64,000 nt of DNA. Source: Trichoderma breve. Its lineage: Eukaryota > Ascomycota > Sordariomycetes > Hypocreales > Hypocreaceae. Under the pieces are notes generated by a model, which was given only the letters and a program-made list of their open reading frames with translations, was not told the origin of the DNA and did not search any database. This document shows, in pieces, positions 53,967-64,000 of this stretch. The stretch lies in contig NC_079235.1 in the NCBI RefSeq assembly GCF_028502605.1, positions 1,116,001 through 1,180,000 of the forward strand, in the 5' to 3' direction. The translations under genes and the position numbers were made by a program. Each line of letters starts with the position of its first letter. Position 1 is the first letter of the stretch.

Positions 53967-56492
53967 TTATATGAGACTCATCAAGACGCCGTCCTCTCCT
54001 GTCCAGCCAAAGTCGTCCATGAACATGGACCAATCTACGTCTTGGAATGGATCACTGGCTGGCACATTGTTGGTCATTGGCTGATCTTGCGCGACGGTAT
54101 TTGTGCCTGAACTTTGATCTGTACGAAATTCTAAGTTCTAAGTTAGCCTATAAGATATTGAAAGAGGTTGTGAACAGGGAAGAACTAACGAATAATCTCG
54201 AGGCACTTATTCACGCCATCGGTGCTCTTCTGCGCCATGAGCAGACCGTTCTTGAATCTCTCTAGACAGGCGTATGTGATGCCCGCTGCGCCGCGACTGA
54301 CCCACGAAGGCGGGACGGAATCGAATTTCGGGACGTAGCTCCTAAACGACCAGAACGTCTCCATGATGACGCTACCGCGGTACCAAATGTCCTGTTCCTT
54401 GACGGAGCAGCGCATGATTGCCGAATAAGCCTGCTGAGCGAGCAGATTCGCTTCCTCGGGCGGCAAAGAGTCCGAGTCCGGGCCCCAGACGGAGTGCAGG
54501 AGATACACGACTGTGTTTGCGGCGTCGGTAAGGGCACGGCACAAGATACCCGGGCAGTGAGAGATGAATTTCGATCGGGAGTCGAGGTCGAGGGCGGTGA
54601 GGATGAGGGAGCGGGCGGTTGTGAATGCCTTGAGGGTGTTTATGCGGAGGGAAGGGTTTGATGACGGGGGAGGTGTGGTGGAGGTTGGGGAGGAAGGGGG
54701 TGGGTTTACGACGGCGGTGTTTGCGTTGATGATGAGGTTGTTGTTTGTGGCGGTGATGGAGGAGGGGGACATGAAGTAGAAGAGCTGGATTTCGAGGAGA
54801 GCTGCGAGTTTGAGGATGCGGGAGATTTCTATGTTTTTTGCAAACATAAGTGTGAGTTATATATTCTTGAGAGATGGAGTTACTGGGATTTGTTGATTGT
54901 TTTGGTCTTACCTGTGTCGAAGCGAATGAGGAGCGGCTTGAGCACTTCATACTCGTTTTCCCAGGTTGCGACGAGGCTGTCTGGGACGCTGCCTACTGTC
55001 GAGGTTTGCGCGTGCATGGCCATGTGGAAGCGGTTGAGGAACCGTTGCAGTTCGTAAGTGGTGATTAGATCGGCCCAGTAGGTTGATTCGAGGGCGGCTT
55101 TGCAGCGGGTGTCGCTGAGTTGAATAAAAGGGGGTGGGTGGCCTGCGCTTGCCGATGTCCTATTGAGTGTATTAGCAAAATTTGTCGAAGGTGTATGCTA
55201 CGTAAAAAAAAAAAAAAAAGTGCGAAATACAGGAGAGAGAACAGACAGACCTTTGTGAGATCAAGCAGCAGGCTATCCATGTGGACGATGCCTCCTCGTC
55301 AGTAGACGTGTAGCCGTGTCGACTGCCCACGCAAAACTGAGGATGTGAGCCTCGGCCCGTATGAAGACCAAGCGACACACAGGCATTCATGGCGATGCCC
55401 GCAAACATGGAGGAAGGATCAGTGACGAAGCGGATAGTTGGATACGGCCACGCGCAGACGAGGAGAATGGTGTGGATTTCGTCGAGGCCCAGCACCGTGC
55501 TTGCCATCATTGTCCAGAGATTCTTGGTCATGTACTCGACGAGGGCGCCAAAAAGCTGGGGGTCCTTGGCATACCGTCTGCTTGTCACGTACAGAACGGC
55601 CCAGAAGAGCATTGGTTGGGCAGCGTAGCATTCATCGGGCTCTTTCCTGCGGAGAATAGGGAGGAAGGGGTGGAAATGTTGTAAGAATCTGGGTTATTTT
55701 CACGAGTTTAGCATTTCAATCCATCTTTTGGGGGAGCGTGGGGAAGATTGCGGCTTCTACTCACTTGCTAAAATAATAATCGATATCTTCTCCAGATATG
55801 AGGATAGAACCCAGGACGCGAGCCTCGGTAGGCCCGACCTTCTTTTGCTTCTTCTCGGGGGGTCGCGCTGAGGGTACAGTAAGTTGGATAGGTAGGGGAG
55901 GTCGTGCTTTCTGGACTGCTGTGGACGGTGCCTGGTCTGAGGTTGCGGAGAAGGCTGTAAGAGGGCTTGGGGGTGACCAAGCAGATTCGCTGCCGGGGGT
56001 TTTGGTGTTGACGACCTTTTGGATGCTTCTCAGTTCCTGTTCGAGCTGCTCCAGTTTGCTATATGAGGGTTGCAATTTGTCAGCCAAGGTGCACATTTTT
56101 CATCAAATAGAGCCAAGATGAACTAAATGCGTAGCCGCTCATGAGATACAATGAGAAGAGGAGTTATAAATACCTTCGTTTTGTGACTCTTTTATGAGAC
56201 TTGTCTACAACACATGAGATTTGTAGCTTGGCGCATCTCTGACATGGCTGGCCGGGGACTTGGCTCGTCTTGCAGCGGACCTTTTCAAAATTTCAGCCTT
56301 TCACATTCATAGTACTTTCACATGGGATACAAAATTGAAAACCAGATATGATAAAAATGAAAATAAATAAATAACGGCAAATGTGCTACTCACCTTTGAG
56401 TTGCGACAGTTGACACACGCCACATTGCGCCTGGTCCTCTCATCGTGGCTCGGCGAATCTGCTGACGGCGGCGTTGGCGCCATCTCGCCCAA
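53967..56492 (-). CDS. Zn(II)2Cys6 fungal transcription factor, Leu3/PrtT-like
   Basis: Seven exons: 56492-56394, 56280-56174, 56058-55765, 55688-55251, 55159-54912, 54828-54190 and 54130-53967; 662 residues. Seen: a binuclear zinc cluster CVNCRNSK|VRC split by intron 1, then QPCQRC and ISCVVD; a basic linker HKRVTKRS; a short coiled-coil dimerisation helix KLEQLEQELRSIQKV; a fungal transcription-factor homology region with FFxHFHPFLPILRRKEPDECYA-type sequence; and an acidic/aromatic C-terminus (DPFQDVDWSMFMDDFGW), a likely activation domain. The long Pro-containing zinc loop and 'VVDKSHKR' linker resemble Leu3-type regulators. The target is not inferable. Its 3' end converges on HSP104, 291 bases away. 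A 16-base A run lies in intron 4. Confidence 0.85.
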
Positions 56493-57128
56493 GAACTTTC
56501 TGTTCTTCCCTCTTTCAAAACGCTGATTTCAATTACTCTGCAGGGACATTCCCCGTGCCAGTGGTTTTTCGGCCCAAGTCCGGTGGGTTTCAGGTGCTTT
56601 CTCTTGCTTTGCTTCTTGTCGTTGCCAAGCCGGGAATCGAAGTGAAACGGACGGCGCTGTGAGAATGAGTGGATGAGGCGATGTAACGGCTCGCGCGCTT
56701 TCGCTTCCGGCACTAGATTCGACGATCTGGAACAAGTTCCCCGTTGCAACTTTTTTTTCTTTCTTTTCCGGCTCCCGTAGATGACGGTGGCATCGTTGGA
56801 TCCTATCGGGGGTTTGCAGGCTTCAACTGGACTGGACATAAACATGCCGGAGCCGGGCTTCTGTTAAACCCGATTGCCGGCCCGGAGGACGTCACGTGGT
56901 CTGATGACAGCATCGGTCGATATCGATGTTATTCAACTCTTGCTGGATCACGAGATGTTGCAAATAAAGCATTGTCATTCCTCTATTGTGTCCATATCCA
57001 ACCTGCATGGGCTCTACTCCATCCAATATCCCATCCAAGATCCGTTTCCACGTCTCCAAATCCCCCCTTTTATGGCTTATAAATCCGTACCACCATGCAT
57101 GTAACCCGATCATTCAACGCTGCGTCTC
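56493..57128. promoter_or_regulatory. Promoter region of the Zn2Cys6 gene
   Basis: 636 bases between two leftward genes: promoter of the regulator on the left and 3' flank of PBN1 on the right. No coding region or defined site recognised. Confidence 0.4.
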
Positions 57129-58735
57129 CTATTTCTCCTTCTTGTCTTTATCCTCTGCTGCCTTGACTGTTCCATGGCCAGACTTTGCGTATCCTCCCAT
57201 CAGCTTCATTAGGACCCAGATGAAGCCTAGGCCTACGGCAACCGCTGTTCCAACTCCCACCCATTGAGACGCTCCCTCCGTCACCACAGGGACACTAATA
57301 TTGTTGATGAGACGACCATCAGCTTCTGGCTTAGGGCTCACATGCCAAAACGTAGTGCCTGGTTCGAATAGGCCGTCATATCCCAGGTTAATGCGGTCAA
57401 ATGGGTTGATAGCATAGCCGACGTCTTGTTCGCCATTGCACGCCCAGAACACCGCGGGGTAAGGAATTCCTGCCTCCTCCTTGCCTGTTGGGGAGGGCTT
57501 GAGATATCGTAGATGAAGCGGCACCTCAACAGTCCAGTTCTTAGCCGCAGCCTTGTCCTTGGGAGGCGCCAGTTCAAGAAGCATGTTGGACCCCCACTCC
57601 TTGGTTGTGTATGCAGGAGCCTCGAGATCCACCGGCTCACTCACGTACTTTGCGGCTGCCAAGTTCTTGGACGCAAGGAATAGCTCATCCGCCAACTGGT
57701 ACCTGTCTGCAAAGATGACTTTTGGGAAAGTAAAGTATGCGTATGGAGCGCACTCGGCGTCGTCGTCAACTGGAGGTGCTGTCGTACTGAGACTCAGCTG
57801 CAGAGTGGGATGTAGACCTGTCGGTTGCTGAAATTTGGATACGAAAGTCCCCGACGCAGCTCTGTGCCGCGCTGCAAAGGCAAACATAGTTGGCGATGGC
57901 GTCTTTGTTTCCCCGATGACTGCCAAAACTCCCGAGACACCGACTTCATGCGCCTCCATGCCCGGCGCGTCGCCTATACGTAAGATGCCGACTTCAGTAC
58001 GGCCCTTGGGTGATGCAGGCACGGATATCTCCCGCTTCTGCAAAGGCCATAGAGCCTGAATCTTGACAGACTCCGAGGTTGAATCGTAAGACATGTCCAA
58101 GCTGACGGCGTCCTTGAGCTCCTGGAGCTGTTTCCTGCATTCGGCGGCAGTTGGTCCTGAGCATACTACCGGACCGAGCCTCTTTGCAAACCCGTCCAGT
58201 TTCTCCAATTCATTATAGAAGAATAGAGCAGGGGAACCTGCTTGACGCTCATTACTGAGGTTGATGAATACCTACAGAAATAGTCAGATGGTGGTTTCCT
58301 TTTCAGATCTATGTGTAGATAAATCTTACATCTGGGGATGAGCAGTCTAGCCGCCCAAATGCTTGAAGAGCCGTGCACAGCTTTTCCCTGCTCCAACTGT
58401 TAGCCATTGAGTCTCATACACAAATCCGAGGGCTAAACAAACGGGTCGTGATCCTCTTTGATGGGAGTATATGATACGTGGAGGCCGGGAGAGATGCGAG
58501 AGCTAAAGGGCTCCAGCGTGTTATAGCTCGCCGGCGTTGCCCATCTCAGCTGCAGCTGGTCGAGATCGCGAAGAAGCCCAGCGATTTCAGAGGGAAGCTC
58601 CGGCAACGTCAGCGTGATTTTGTGCTCCCGCACCGCCTCTACCGCCGGGCCTTGGACTTTGACGTCGTTGATCTCCAGCTGGTTGGGGTCCAAGTCCGCA
58701 TCTTGCGGGCTGAAGTAAGTGATTCTCTCCCTCAT
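57129..58735 (-). CDS. PBN1: GPI mannosyltransferase I regulatory subunit Pbn1 / PIG-X family
   Basis: ER membrane glycoprotein that stabilises the Gpi14/PIG-M enzyme adding the first mannose to GPI anchors; in yeast it is also needed for protease B processing. Exons are 58735-58443, 58387-58330 and 58271-57129 (introns 55 and 58 nt), 497 residues. The first donor is GTTTGT, chosen over an adjacent GTTTAG because only it keeps frame. Seen: large lumenal body with beta-rich segments (EVPLHLRYLKPSPTGKEE, PYPAVFWACNGE, the PIG-X/Pbn1 signature region), one C-terminal membrane helix (WVGVGTAVAVGLGFIWVLM), and a Lys-rich cytosolic tail ending KDKKEK, which resembles a dilysine ER-retention signal. 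Confidence 0.9.
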
Positions 58736-59662
58736 GATGGCTAGTGAGCGAGACGGGCTGTGCGGAGATTGCAGTGAGTAACCAGAGTAGGATGGGGGTC
58801 TCGAAATTGGATAAAGTATTGATATAAATACACGCTATGCTTGTGCGGCGATTTAAAGAGCGAGATCCAGAAGGGCGGCTGCTGATAATTAACGATGAAT
58901 GTTCTATGAATGTTCTTTGTTGTGATATGACGACAGCAGATGGAATGATCCGGCTGAGGTGTCCACTAAATCTGCAATGCCGCCTTTAGTGGGCGTTCAG
59001 GCAACCCCACAGCCGCTATAGGGGATTGACCCCACTAGCTTAAGGGGGAGCTCATTTAGCCTACGAGATTTGAGTGTCCGTGTGTATACATGCACGTACC
59101 TATATATGAAGTGCCTCCTTTCTCCTTTATATGCTCCAGGGCTGCTTTCTTAACTTCAAATGAATCATGGAGGTGACATTCCAACTAATCAAATACCTAG
59201 AATTACAAGTTGATGAGGTCAATTTCTGAGGCTCTGGGCTGCGAACATGACATCTGCTCATAGCTACGATGGCAGAGAGAGGCGTCAATAGCCAAGAACT
59301 ATATCCACACCGAATGAGACAAAAAGTGTATCGTAAATGTAATTCGTGTTATTAAATTCAAGATATTATCAAATAGGATTCGTTGAAGAAAATGCAATTC
59401 GGAAATCTCCAAACGGCCAAGCCATAGCTGTCGTAAGCTCCCGTCTCGTAAACACACAGCAAGGCCTCTTATCCGCGTCTGGTCGTGTACCGTACCCTAT
59501 ACATACCGTCGTATTAGGTCCATACATGTACTTTATACGCATCCCATCGTATACATGTACTCATAGACACACCTTATACGCATCTGATCGTATACTCGGA
59601 CCCTGTCCGGAGTAATAATAGATCTCACCCCTTCGACTCAGCCTCCAACGGTTCGATCCCAT
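58736..59662. other. Intergenic region with paired TATACG dyads
   Basis: 927 bases, AT-rich, between two leftward genes; promoter of PBN1 plus 3' flank of the P450 gene. Near its right end are two copies of an inverted repeat (separate entry). No gene seen. Confidence 0.4.
59534..59594. repeat. Two inverted repeats TATACG-N8-CGTATA
   Basis: TATACG at 59534-59539 pairs with CGTATA at 59548-59553, and TATACG at 59575-59580 pairs with CGTATA at 59589-59594. Both have 8-base spacers (CATCCCAT and CATCTGAT) and lie 41 bp apart. The wider copies share CTTATACGCATC-like flanks, so this is also an imperfect direct repeat. They lie just past the 3' end of the P450 gene. They could be a protein-binding dyad, RNA hairpins or a small duplication. 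Confidence 0.6.
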
Positions 59663-61620
59663 CTAATAACGTTGCTTCGCTTCGTATAACGCGATCGGCA
59701 CGCCTTGTCCTGGACATCCCACGATATCCGCCTTGAGATACTGTGCCGCCCAGTCTCCTCTATACTCGATCCTTTCGTATCTTTGCAGAAGACGGACCAC
59801 TATGAAGTAATAGTTTAGTAAAAAAGAATGGAAAATCAGGCCAGGATTTAAACTGCCCGTATACGCGTACGTGGACATGTAGTCCATTCTCTCACCACCA
59901 CAGCATCACGATGGATTTTGAAACTCACATGTAAATGCCATCTCCGTCATGGCAAAGTTCTGTCCAATGCAGATGCGGGGCCCGCCGTTGAACGGCACAA
60001 ACTGCCACGGCTTGGGCGTCCAGTGCTCCCATCGTTCGGGGCTATAAACCGCCGGGTCGGCAAACTTGTCAGACACCGGAGGATAGAAATCCTTGACACG
60101 CTGCATAGCGAGCGTGCTGTAGAGGATGTGATCTCCTTTGAGCGTTGCGATGTCGGGTTGGCCCGGTTTGCCTGGCAGAGTCGAGTCTTCAACTATTGTC
60201 GAATCAAATAAGTATCTCTCTTTGTGTTGTGTGAGAATGTACAGGTAGATGCAGATACTCACGGCATGACCTGACGTTGAAAGGGACCGCAGGATAGAGT
60301 CTCAATGTCTCGTACAGTGCATGGGTAAGACACGTCAAATCCTTGAGATCCTCGTACGTTGGTGCTGCCTCTGGCCCGACTGTCTCGAGAACGCGGCTTC
60401 GCAACTTGCGCCAAATCTCAGGGTAGTTGGATAATTCGTAAATTGTCCAAGACAGCGTCGCTGCCGTTGTGTCTCGCCCCGCCAACAGCACGGCCATGAT
60501 CTGGTCTCGAATGACCTTTGGATCTCGCGAAAAGAGAGCCATGTTGTGCAGAAATGTGAATTCCTTGTCAGACTTGGATATCGACTCTAGCTGTTCTGGT
60601 GTGAGGGTCAATGTTGCGTCGATAAACGGTTGTATGAATTCTTCGAGGATCTTTATGCCCTTGTAGTATTCGGCTTTGGGGATGAAGCGTCGGAAGGGTC
60701 TATGAAATCGTTAACCAGGGATGGGGTAATAAGGATCCGAGCAAGATACTTACGCGAGTATAGCGAGAAGCATCTGAGTGTGTTGGACCTTTGTAAAAGC
60801 AGTGGTGAATTTGCCATTGGGGCTATCAACGTGTTAGTCAATTCTGTAATTGTAAAACTGCATCTGTAAAAGAAACATATGATAGTGTGGTGCATAGCTC
60901 ACTTGTCCAAACTGTCAACGCTGGAACCTAGCAAATAATCTGTGATCGCATCCAGTGTCATGCGATAAAACAAGTCACAAATATCAACCGTCTGTCCCGA
61001 GGGCGGCAGCTTCGAAATCAGTACATCGTTCCATCTCTCAAGAATATCCAAATCTCGAATCTTCTGCTTGATAAACATTGGCCGGATCAGATTCCGGCTC
61101 TGCTGCCACAACTGCCCATCTGTCGTGAAAATGCTATCGCCAAGAAATGGCTCCCAAGTCCTGTGGAACATCTCACCCTTGCCAAAATGCGTAAAGTTCG
61201 TCGTGAGCAGTCCTTTGATGTGCTCAGGATCAATGGTCAAGATGGACCGGCGGCCGAAAATCGTCATTTCCACGGCGTGGGGGCACGTTGGATCTGCATC
61301 TTTGAACATGTTGAGGAAGTTTTCGAGCATTCGGTTGTTGGCGTGCATGTATCCGGCCTTGAAGAAATGGTAAAATGCTAAGCACTCGGTTAGTGCCTGT
61401 GATTCTGCCCATTCCTTGGGACACATAATGTTGAAGCATCTGTCTTCATACCGGTAACAGGGTTACCAGCGAGGTTGGAGGCTCGGACTCCATTGACTTT
61501 ACTCAGCCGGTAGTTGACAACCAGCCGCTCGATTATCCCAAAGGAAACGACGAGGCATGGTACAATGATGAGCAGCGACCATGCCTGCCCAGGAACCAGC
61601 GCCTGTAAGCTCTGCAACAT
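59663..61620 (-). CDS. Cytochrome P450, CYP52-like (alkane/fatty-acid hydroxylase type)
   Basis: Microsomal P450 whose relatives omega-hydroxylate n-alkanes or fatty acids. Six exons: 61620-61452, 61377-60903, 60822-60754, 60699-60263, 60192-59929 and 59799-59663; 516 residues. Seen: N-terminal membrane anchor ([18 protein letters not shown]); the C-helix WxxxR in [12 protein letters not shown]-helix [12 protein letters not shown] with the oxygen-activating Thr; K-helix ETLRLYP (ExxR); PERW; and the heme loop [18 protein letters not shown] with its Cys ligand. [10 protein letters not shown] is typical of CYP52/CYP539-type P450s. All six exons are needed to keep these motifs in frame. No fatty-acid-responsive CCTCGG box is evident upstream. 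It is not part of an obvious biosynthetic cluster. Family solid, subfamily inferred. Confidence 0.9.
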
Positions 61621-62222
61621 GGCGATCTTGAATCGAGATGGCTCTATAAAATGGAGATTTAGCAACAAGTCGAAACAGTAAAACAACACAGGTGCACCAT
61701 GGAACGCGCGTACTTACAGATCTATATATGGATTTTGGAAAACAATGCAAAAGTAAAAACCCCAAGATTTTGTCTTTTATCCCCCTGTCGAATCTAAAGC
61801 CCCGCACGAGACTAGATTGACCACAGGCAACTGTTGGTCGCTCCCATTTAGCACATGCACATGCAATGAGATCCTTCGTCGGATGGAGGAACAGTCCGTT
61901 AACAGTCCGTTGCAAGCGATGGAAGCTCAAAGGATTGCGTATGTCACAATTCAGCTGGTGGCTAGCGCGTTACCGCAGAGATGGTTCATTCCTGTTTCGA
62001 AATGGTCTTGTGGAGATGGTAAAGATCAAGAATCGAGAACGCCGATGATGCCAAGAGATTTGTCTGATCCGTTAGGCGAAGAAATAGATTACTATCACAT
62101 ATACCTGTGCATATGGAAAGTTTCAAGACCATGTAAGTAGAAGGGACACAGGATAGTCCGAATCCCGCGGGATCCGGAGGCCTCTTTCAATATTTCCAAC
62201 GGAGTAATAAATAATTGATTCG
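61621..62222. promoter_or_regulatory. P450 promoter region
   Basis: 602 bases between the P450 start and the end of the next leftward gene. No recognisable regulatory motif or coding region. Confidence 0.4.
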
Positions 62223-64000
62223 TCATGTGCTAGGTAAAGTGATCCAAATGGTCCTTGAATCATCAAACCACCATCTCATCTCTGATCTAGACTGCATGGT
62301 GATTGACTGCCAACCTGCATCATCACCAAGAATGGCATCCCGGCCCACGTCCTCTGTCGCGCATTCGACAGCAAGTCCACCAGCCTCATGGCTAATTTTA
62401 TAATGAATCGATCTCGGGAGTATTACAACTTGCACGTCAATCTCCGGTTCTCGCCTGCAAACTCCTGCGGCCGCTATTGCTCCGTCTTCATATTGAAGCA
62501 TCATTCCCTTACACAGACGGTCTTTTCTTGGGGTGCCTTCAGGAACCTTTCGCCGGAAAAGCCATATCTGTTGGACATTCTTCAATTCCACTATGGATAC
62601 ATAGGTGAAGCTGCAGCTCCAGCTGAATCCCCGCGACTTAGTTAGTTGAGTTGGGACTTCTATGGACGATGCGTCTGTATCATTGACTGAAGCTGAGACA
62701 GCTGCAAAGTAGCTCGTTCTTTGGAACGGGAAATCTGCATCCTGGAATAAGAGATGTGTGGCCGTATCGTTGCCACTTAATTGCCCAAAATCAACCTCTG
62801 GTCGAGTTGGGCACAAGTATTTGCCAAATAACTTAAATCTCCCCGTTGTCGTGATTATCTAGACACACGTTTAGTTAGCGATAATTGTACTGAAGAGGTG
62901 GCGAAGCAGTAACATAACAACATACAGCAAGAGTATCTGGAATACTACTGTCATAAGTTTCGCAACTGCGGACCCAGATTGAACTAATCCTCTCTCCTTT
63001 GGCAAAAGGAAAGAAGATCGCGGCCATAGAGCTGCTTTCTGCTACTGGTGGTATTATCTGTGCCGCAGGAGGCGAGTTGTCATGCGGGTAAGAGGAAGGG
63101 TCAAAGTAACTCTCGTCATGGTGTGGGTAGATCCAGCGCACTGCGCCGTGTTGGCAATACACAGTGAGGCCCGTGATGTCTTGAAGGGAGATGCACCGGA
63201 CACGCAGGTTTCCCTCAATTTCACGATTCCAGCTGGTGAGAGCTGGATCGGGTGGAGTTGGCGTGTCCCATAAGTGGAATGATCGCGGTTTGTGAATTCT
63301 CATAAAAGATCCCTTGGAAAGTTAGATGCTTGACGCAGAATGCCGATAATCAACTAACCTTTATTTCAATGCGGGCCTCTCGCATAGTAGATACTTCTTC
63401 AACAACATACCACACGTTTTGAGAGCGAGAGGGTGCGGTTGGTAGAGCGGAAGACTCGTTTACAAAGTCCAGACATGACACACCAAGGTCATCCAACTGA
63501 ATCCTAATCTTGCCGCTTCCACCATTGCCGGTCACCATTCCAGTATCCCGGCACCAAGATTTGATATCGTCAAACGAGAACTCTTCAGTCTCAACGTTCG
63601 AATCTAATAGAGGCTGAAAAATACGCCATCTGTTGAGTGCTGATACAAATCTCCAAGCGGGAGATCCAGGATAGAGCCGCACAATAATGTCTCTCAATTA
63701 TTGAGGTATACTGCAAACACGAGCGAGCATTGACTTATGATTCTCGATAAGAGTGTCATCGGCTGCACCTCCAACTGTAACATCAGGTACTGATTGATAG
63801 CGCGTCTTGGGTAGCGACTCTGTCCACGAGGCAATTATCCAGATATCATGGAGACTTGGTTTCTTTGATGCAGCATTTTTACTAATGATATGGAAGCAGT
63901 CTATGTGATAAATGGACGTGTCATGTAGCGTTGCGCAGTTATAGCAGTCGCTTCTGCGACAAAGCAGCCATTGGTGAGAAGTCGATTTGGATTTCTCATA
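62223..64000 (-). pseudogene. Hypothetical accessory protein with an in-frame stop (5' end beyond right edge)
   Basis: One frame enters from the right edge and reads into exons ending 63359, 63312-62926 and 62858-62223, with introns of 46 and 67 nt. The exons are linked in phase 0 across two well-formed introns (one with a CTAAC branch point). Seen: WLLCRRSDCYNC and ATLHDTSIYHIDCFHII at the edge, a pattern of Cys-rich N-termini in fungal F-box-like families; then VCSIPQ, a TAA at 63700-63698, and LRDIIVRLYPGSPAWRFVSAL continuing in the same frame, resembling the helix that usually follows such an N-terminus. The C-terminal part (about 400 residues) is beta-rich without a known domain. No intron that removes the TAA in frame was found. 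It could be a recent pseudogene or a shorter gene starting after the stop. Confidence 0.5.

Noticed and set aside
59640..59665. GGTTCGATCCC resembling a tRNA B box
   Set aside because: Flanking bases do not form a T-stem and no A box or acceptor stem is present.
59663..64000. P450 plus neighbours as a biosynthetic cluster
   Set aside because: Adjacent genes are PBN1 (housekeeping) and a hypothetical protein; no backbone synthase or tailoring enzymes.

Overview
This window is nuclear DNA of a filamentous ascomycete. The genes carry short introns (46-264 nt, mostly 55-120) with GTRNGT-type donors and CTAAC-like branch points. They are widely spaced on both strands, and the proteins are typical of Sordariomycetes. 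I infer Hypocreales, perhaps Trichoderma or a relative, from protein flavour only. I recognise 24 protein-coding genes, one cut by each edge, and no tRNA, rRNA, CRISPR array or transposon.

Layout. 1-21.6 kb is mostly conserved housekeeping: a YCF1-type ABCC vacuolar transporter (left-edge partial), a DUF1749 alpha/beta hydrolase, TTI1 (PIKK chaperone), a peroxisomal-type NADH pyrophosphatase, a disordered protein whose reading frame needs a GC-AG intron, TIM23, a vacuolar PQ-loop transporter with a 23-nt exon, and dephospho-CoA kinase. 22.1-24.5 kb encodes a large low-complexity protein ending in a WG-repeat, Asn/Gly-rich tail. 24.8-28.5 kb holds two accessory-looking genes: an F-box/2EXR-like protein and a RING-RING-LON gene split by an in-frame stop.

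29-42 kb carries a GT31-like glycosyltransferase, a surface-growth-type GT2 glycosyltransferase, a small unknown protein, a gamma-glutamylcyclotransferase-like protein and the STE11-type MAPKKK. A 3.5-kb gene-poor stretch follows.

45-58.7 kb carries prephenate dehydratase, a sulfotransferase-like P-loop protein, mitochondrial mL67/MHR1 divergent from HSP104, a seven-exon Zn2Cys6 regulator and PBN1 (GPI mannosyltransferase subunit). 59.6-64 kb ends with a CYP52-like P450 and a second gene interrupted by an in-frame stop, running off the right edge.

The genes do not form one pathway or a clear biosynthetic cluster. Shared themes are the mitochondrion and its stress response (TIM23, mL67, HSP104), vacuolar transport (YCF1, PQ-loop), and surface glycans or GPI anchors (GT31, GT2, PBN1). 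Exon boundaries were worked out by eye from splice motifs and frame continuity, so individual junctions could be off. I found no clear-cut new system. The most unusual items are the WG-repeat protein, the GC-AG intron that acts as a stop switch, and the two single-nonsense genes.
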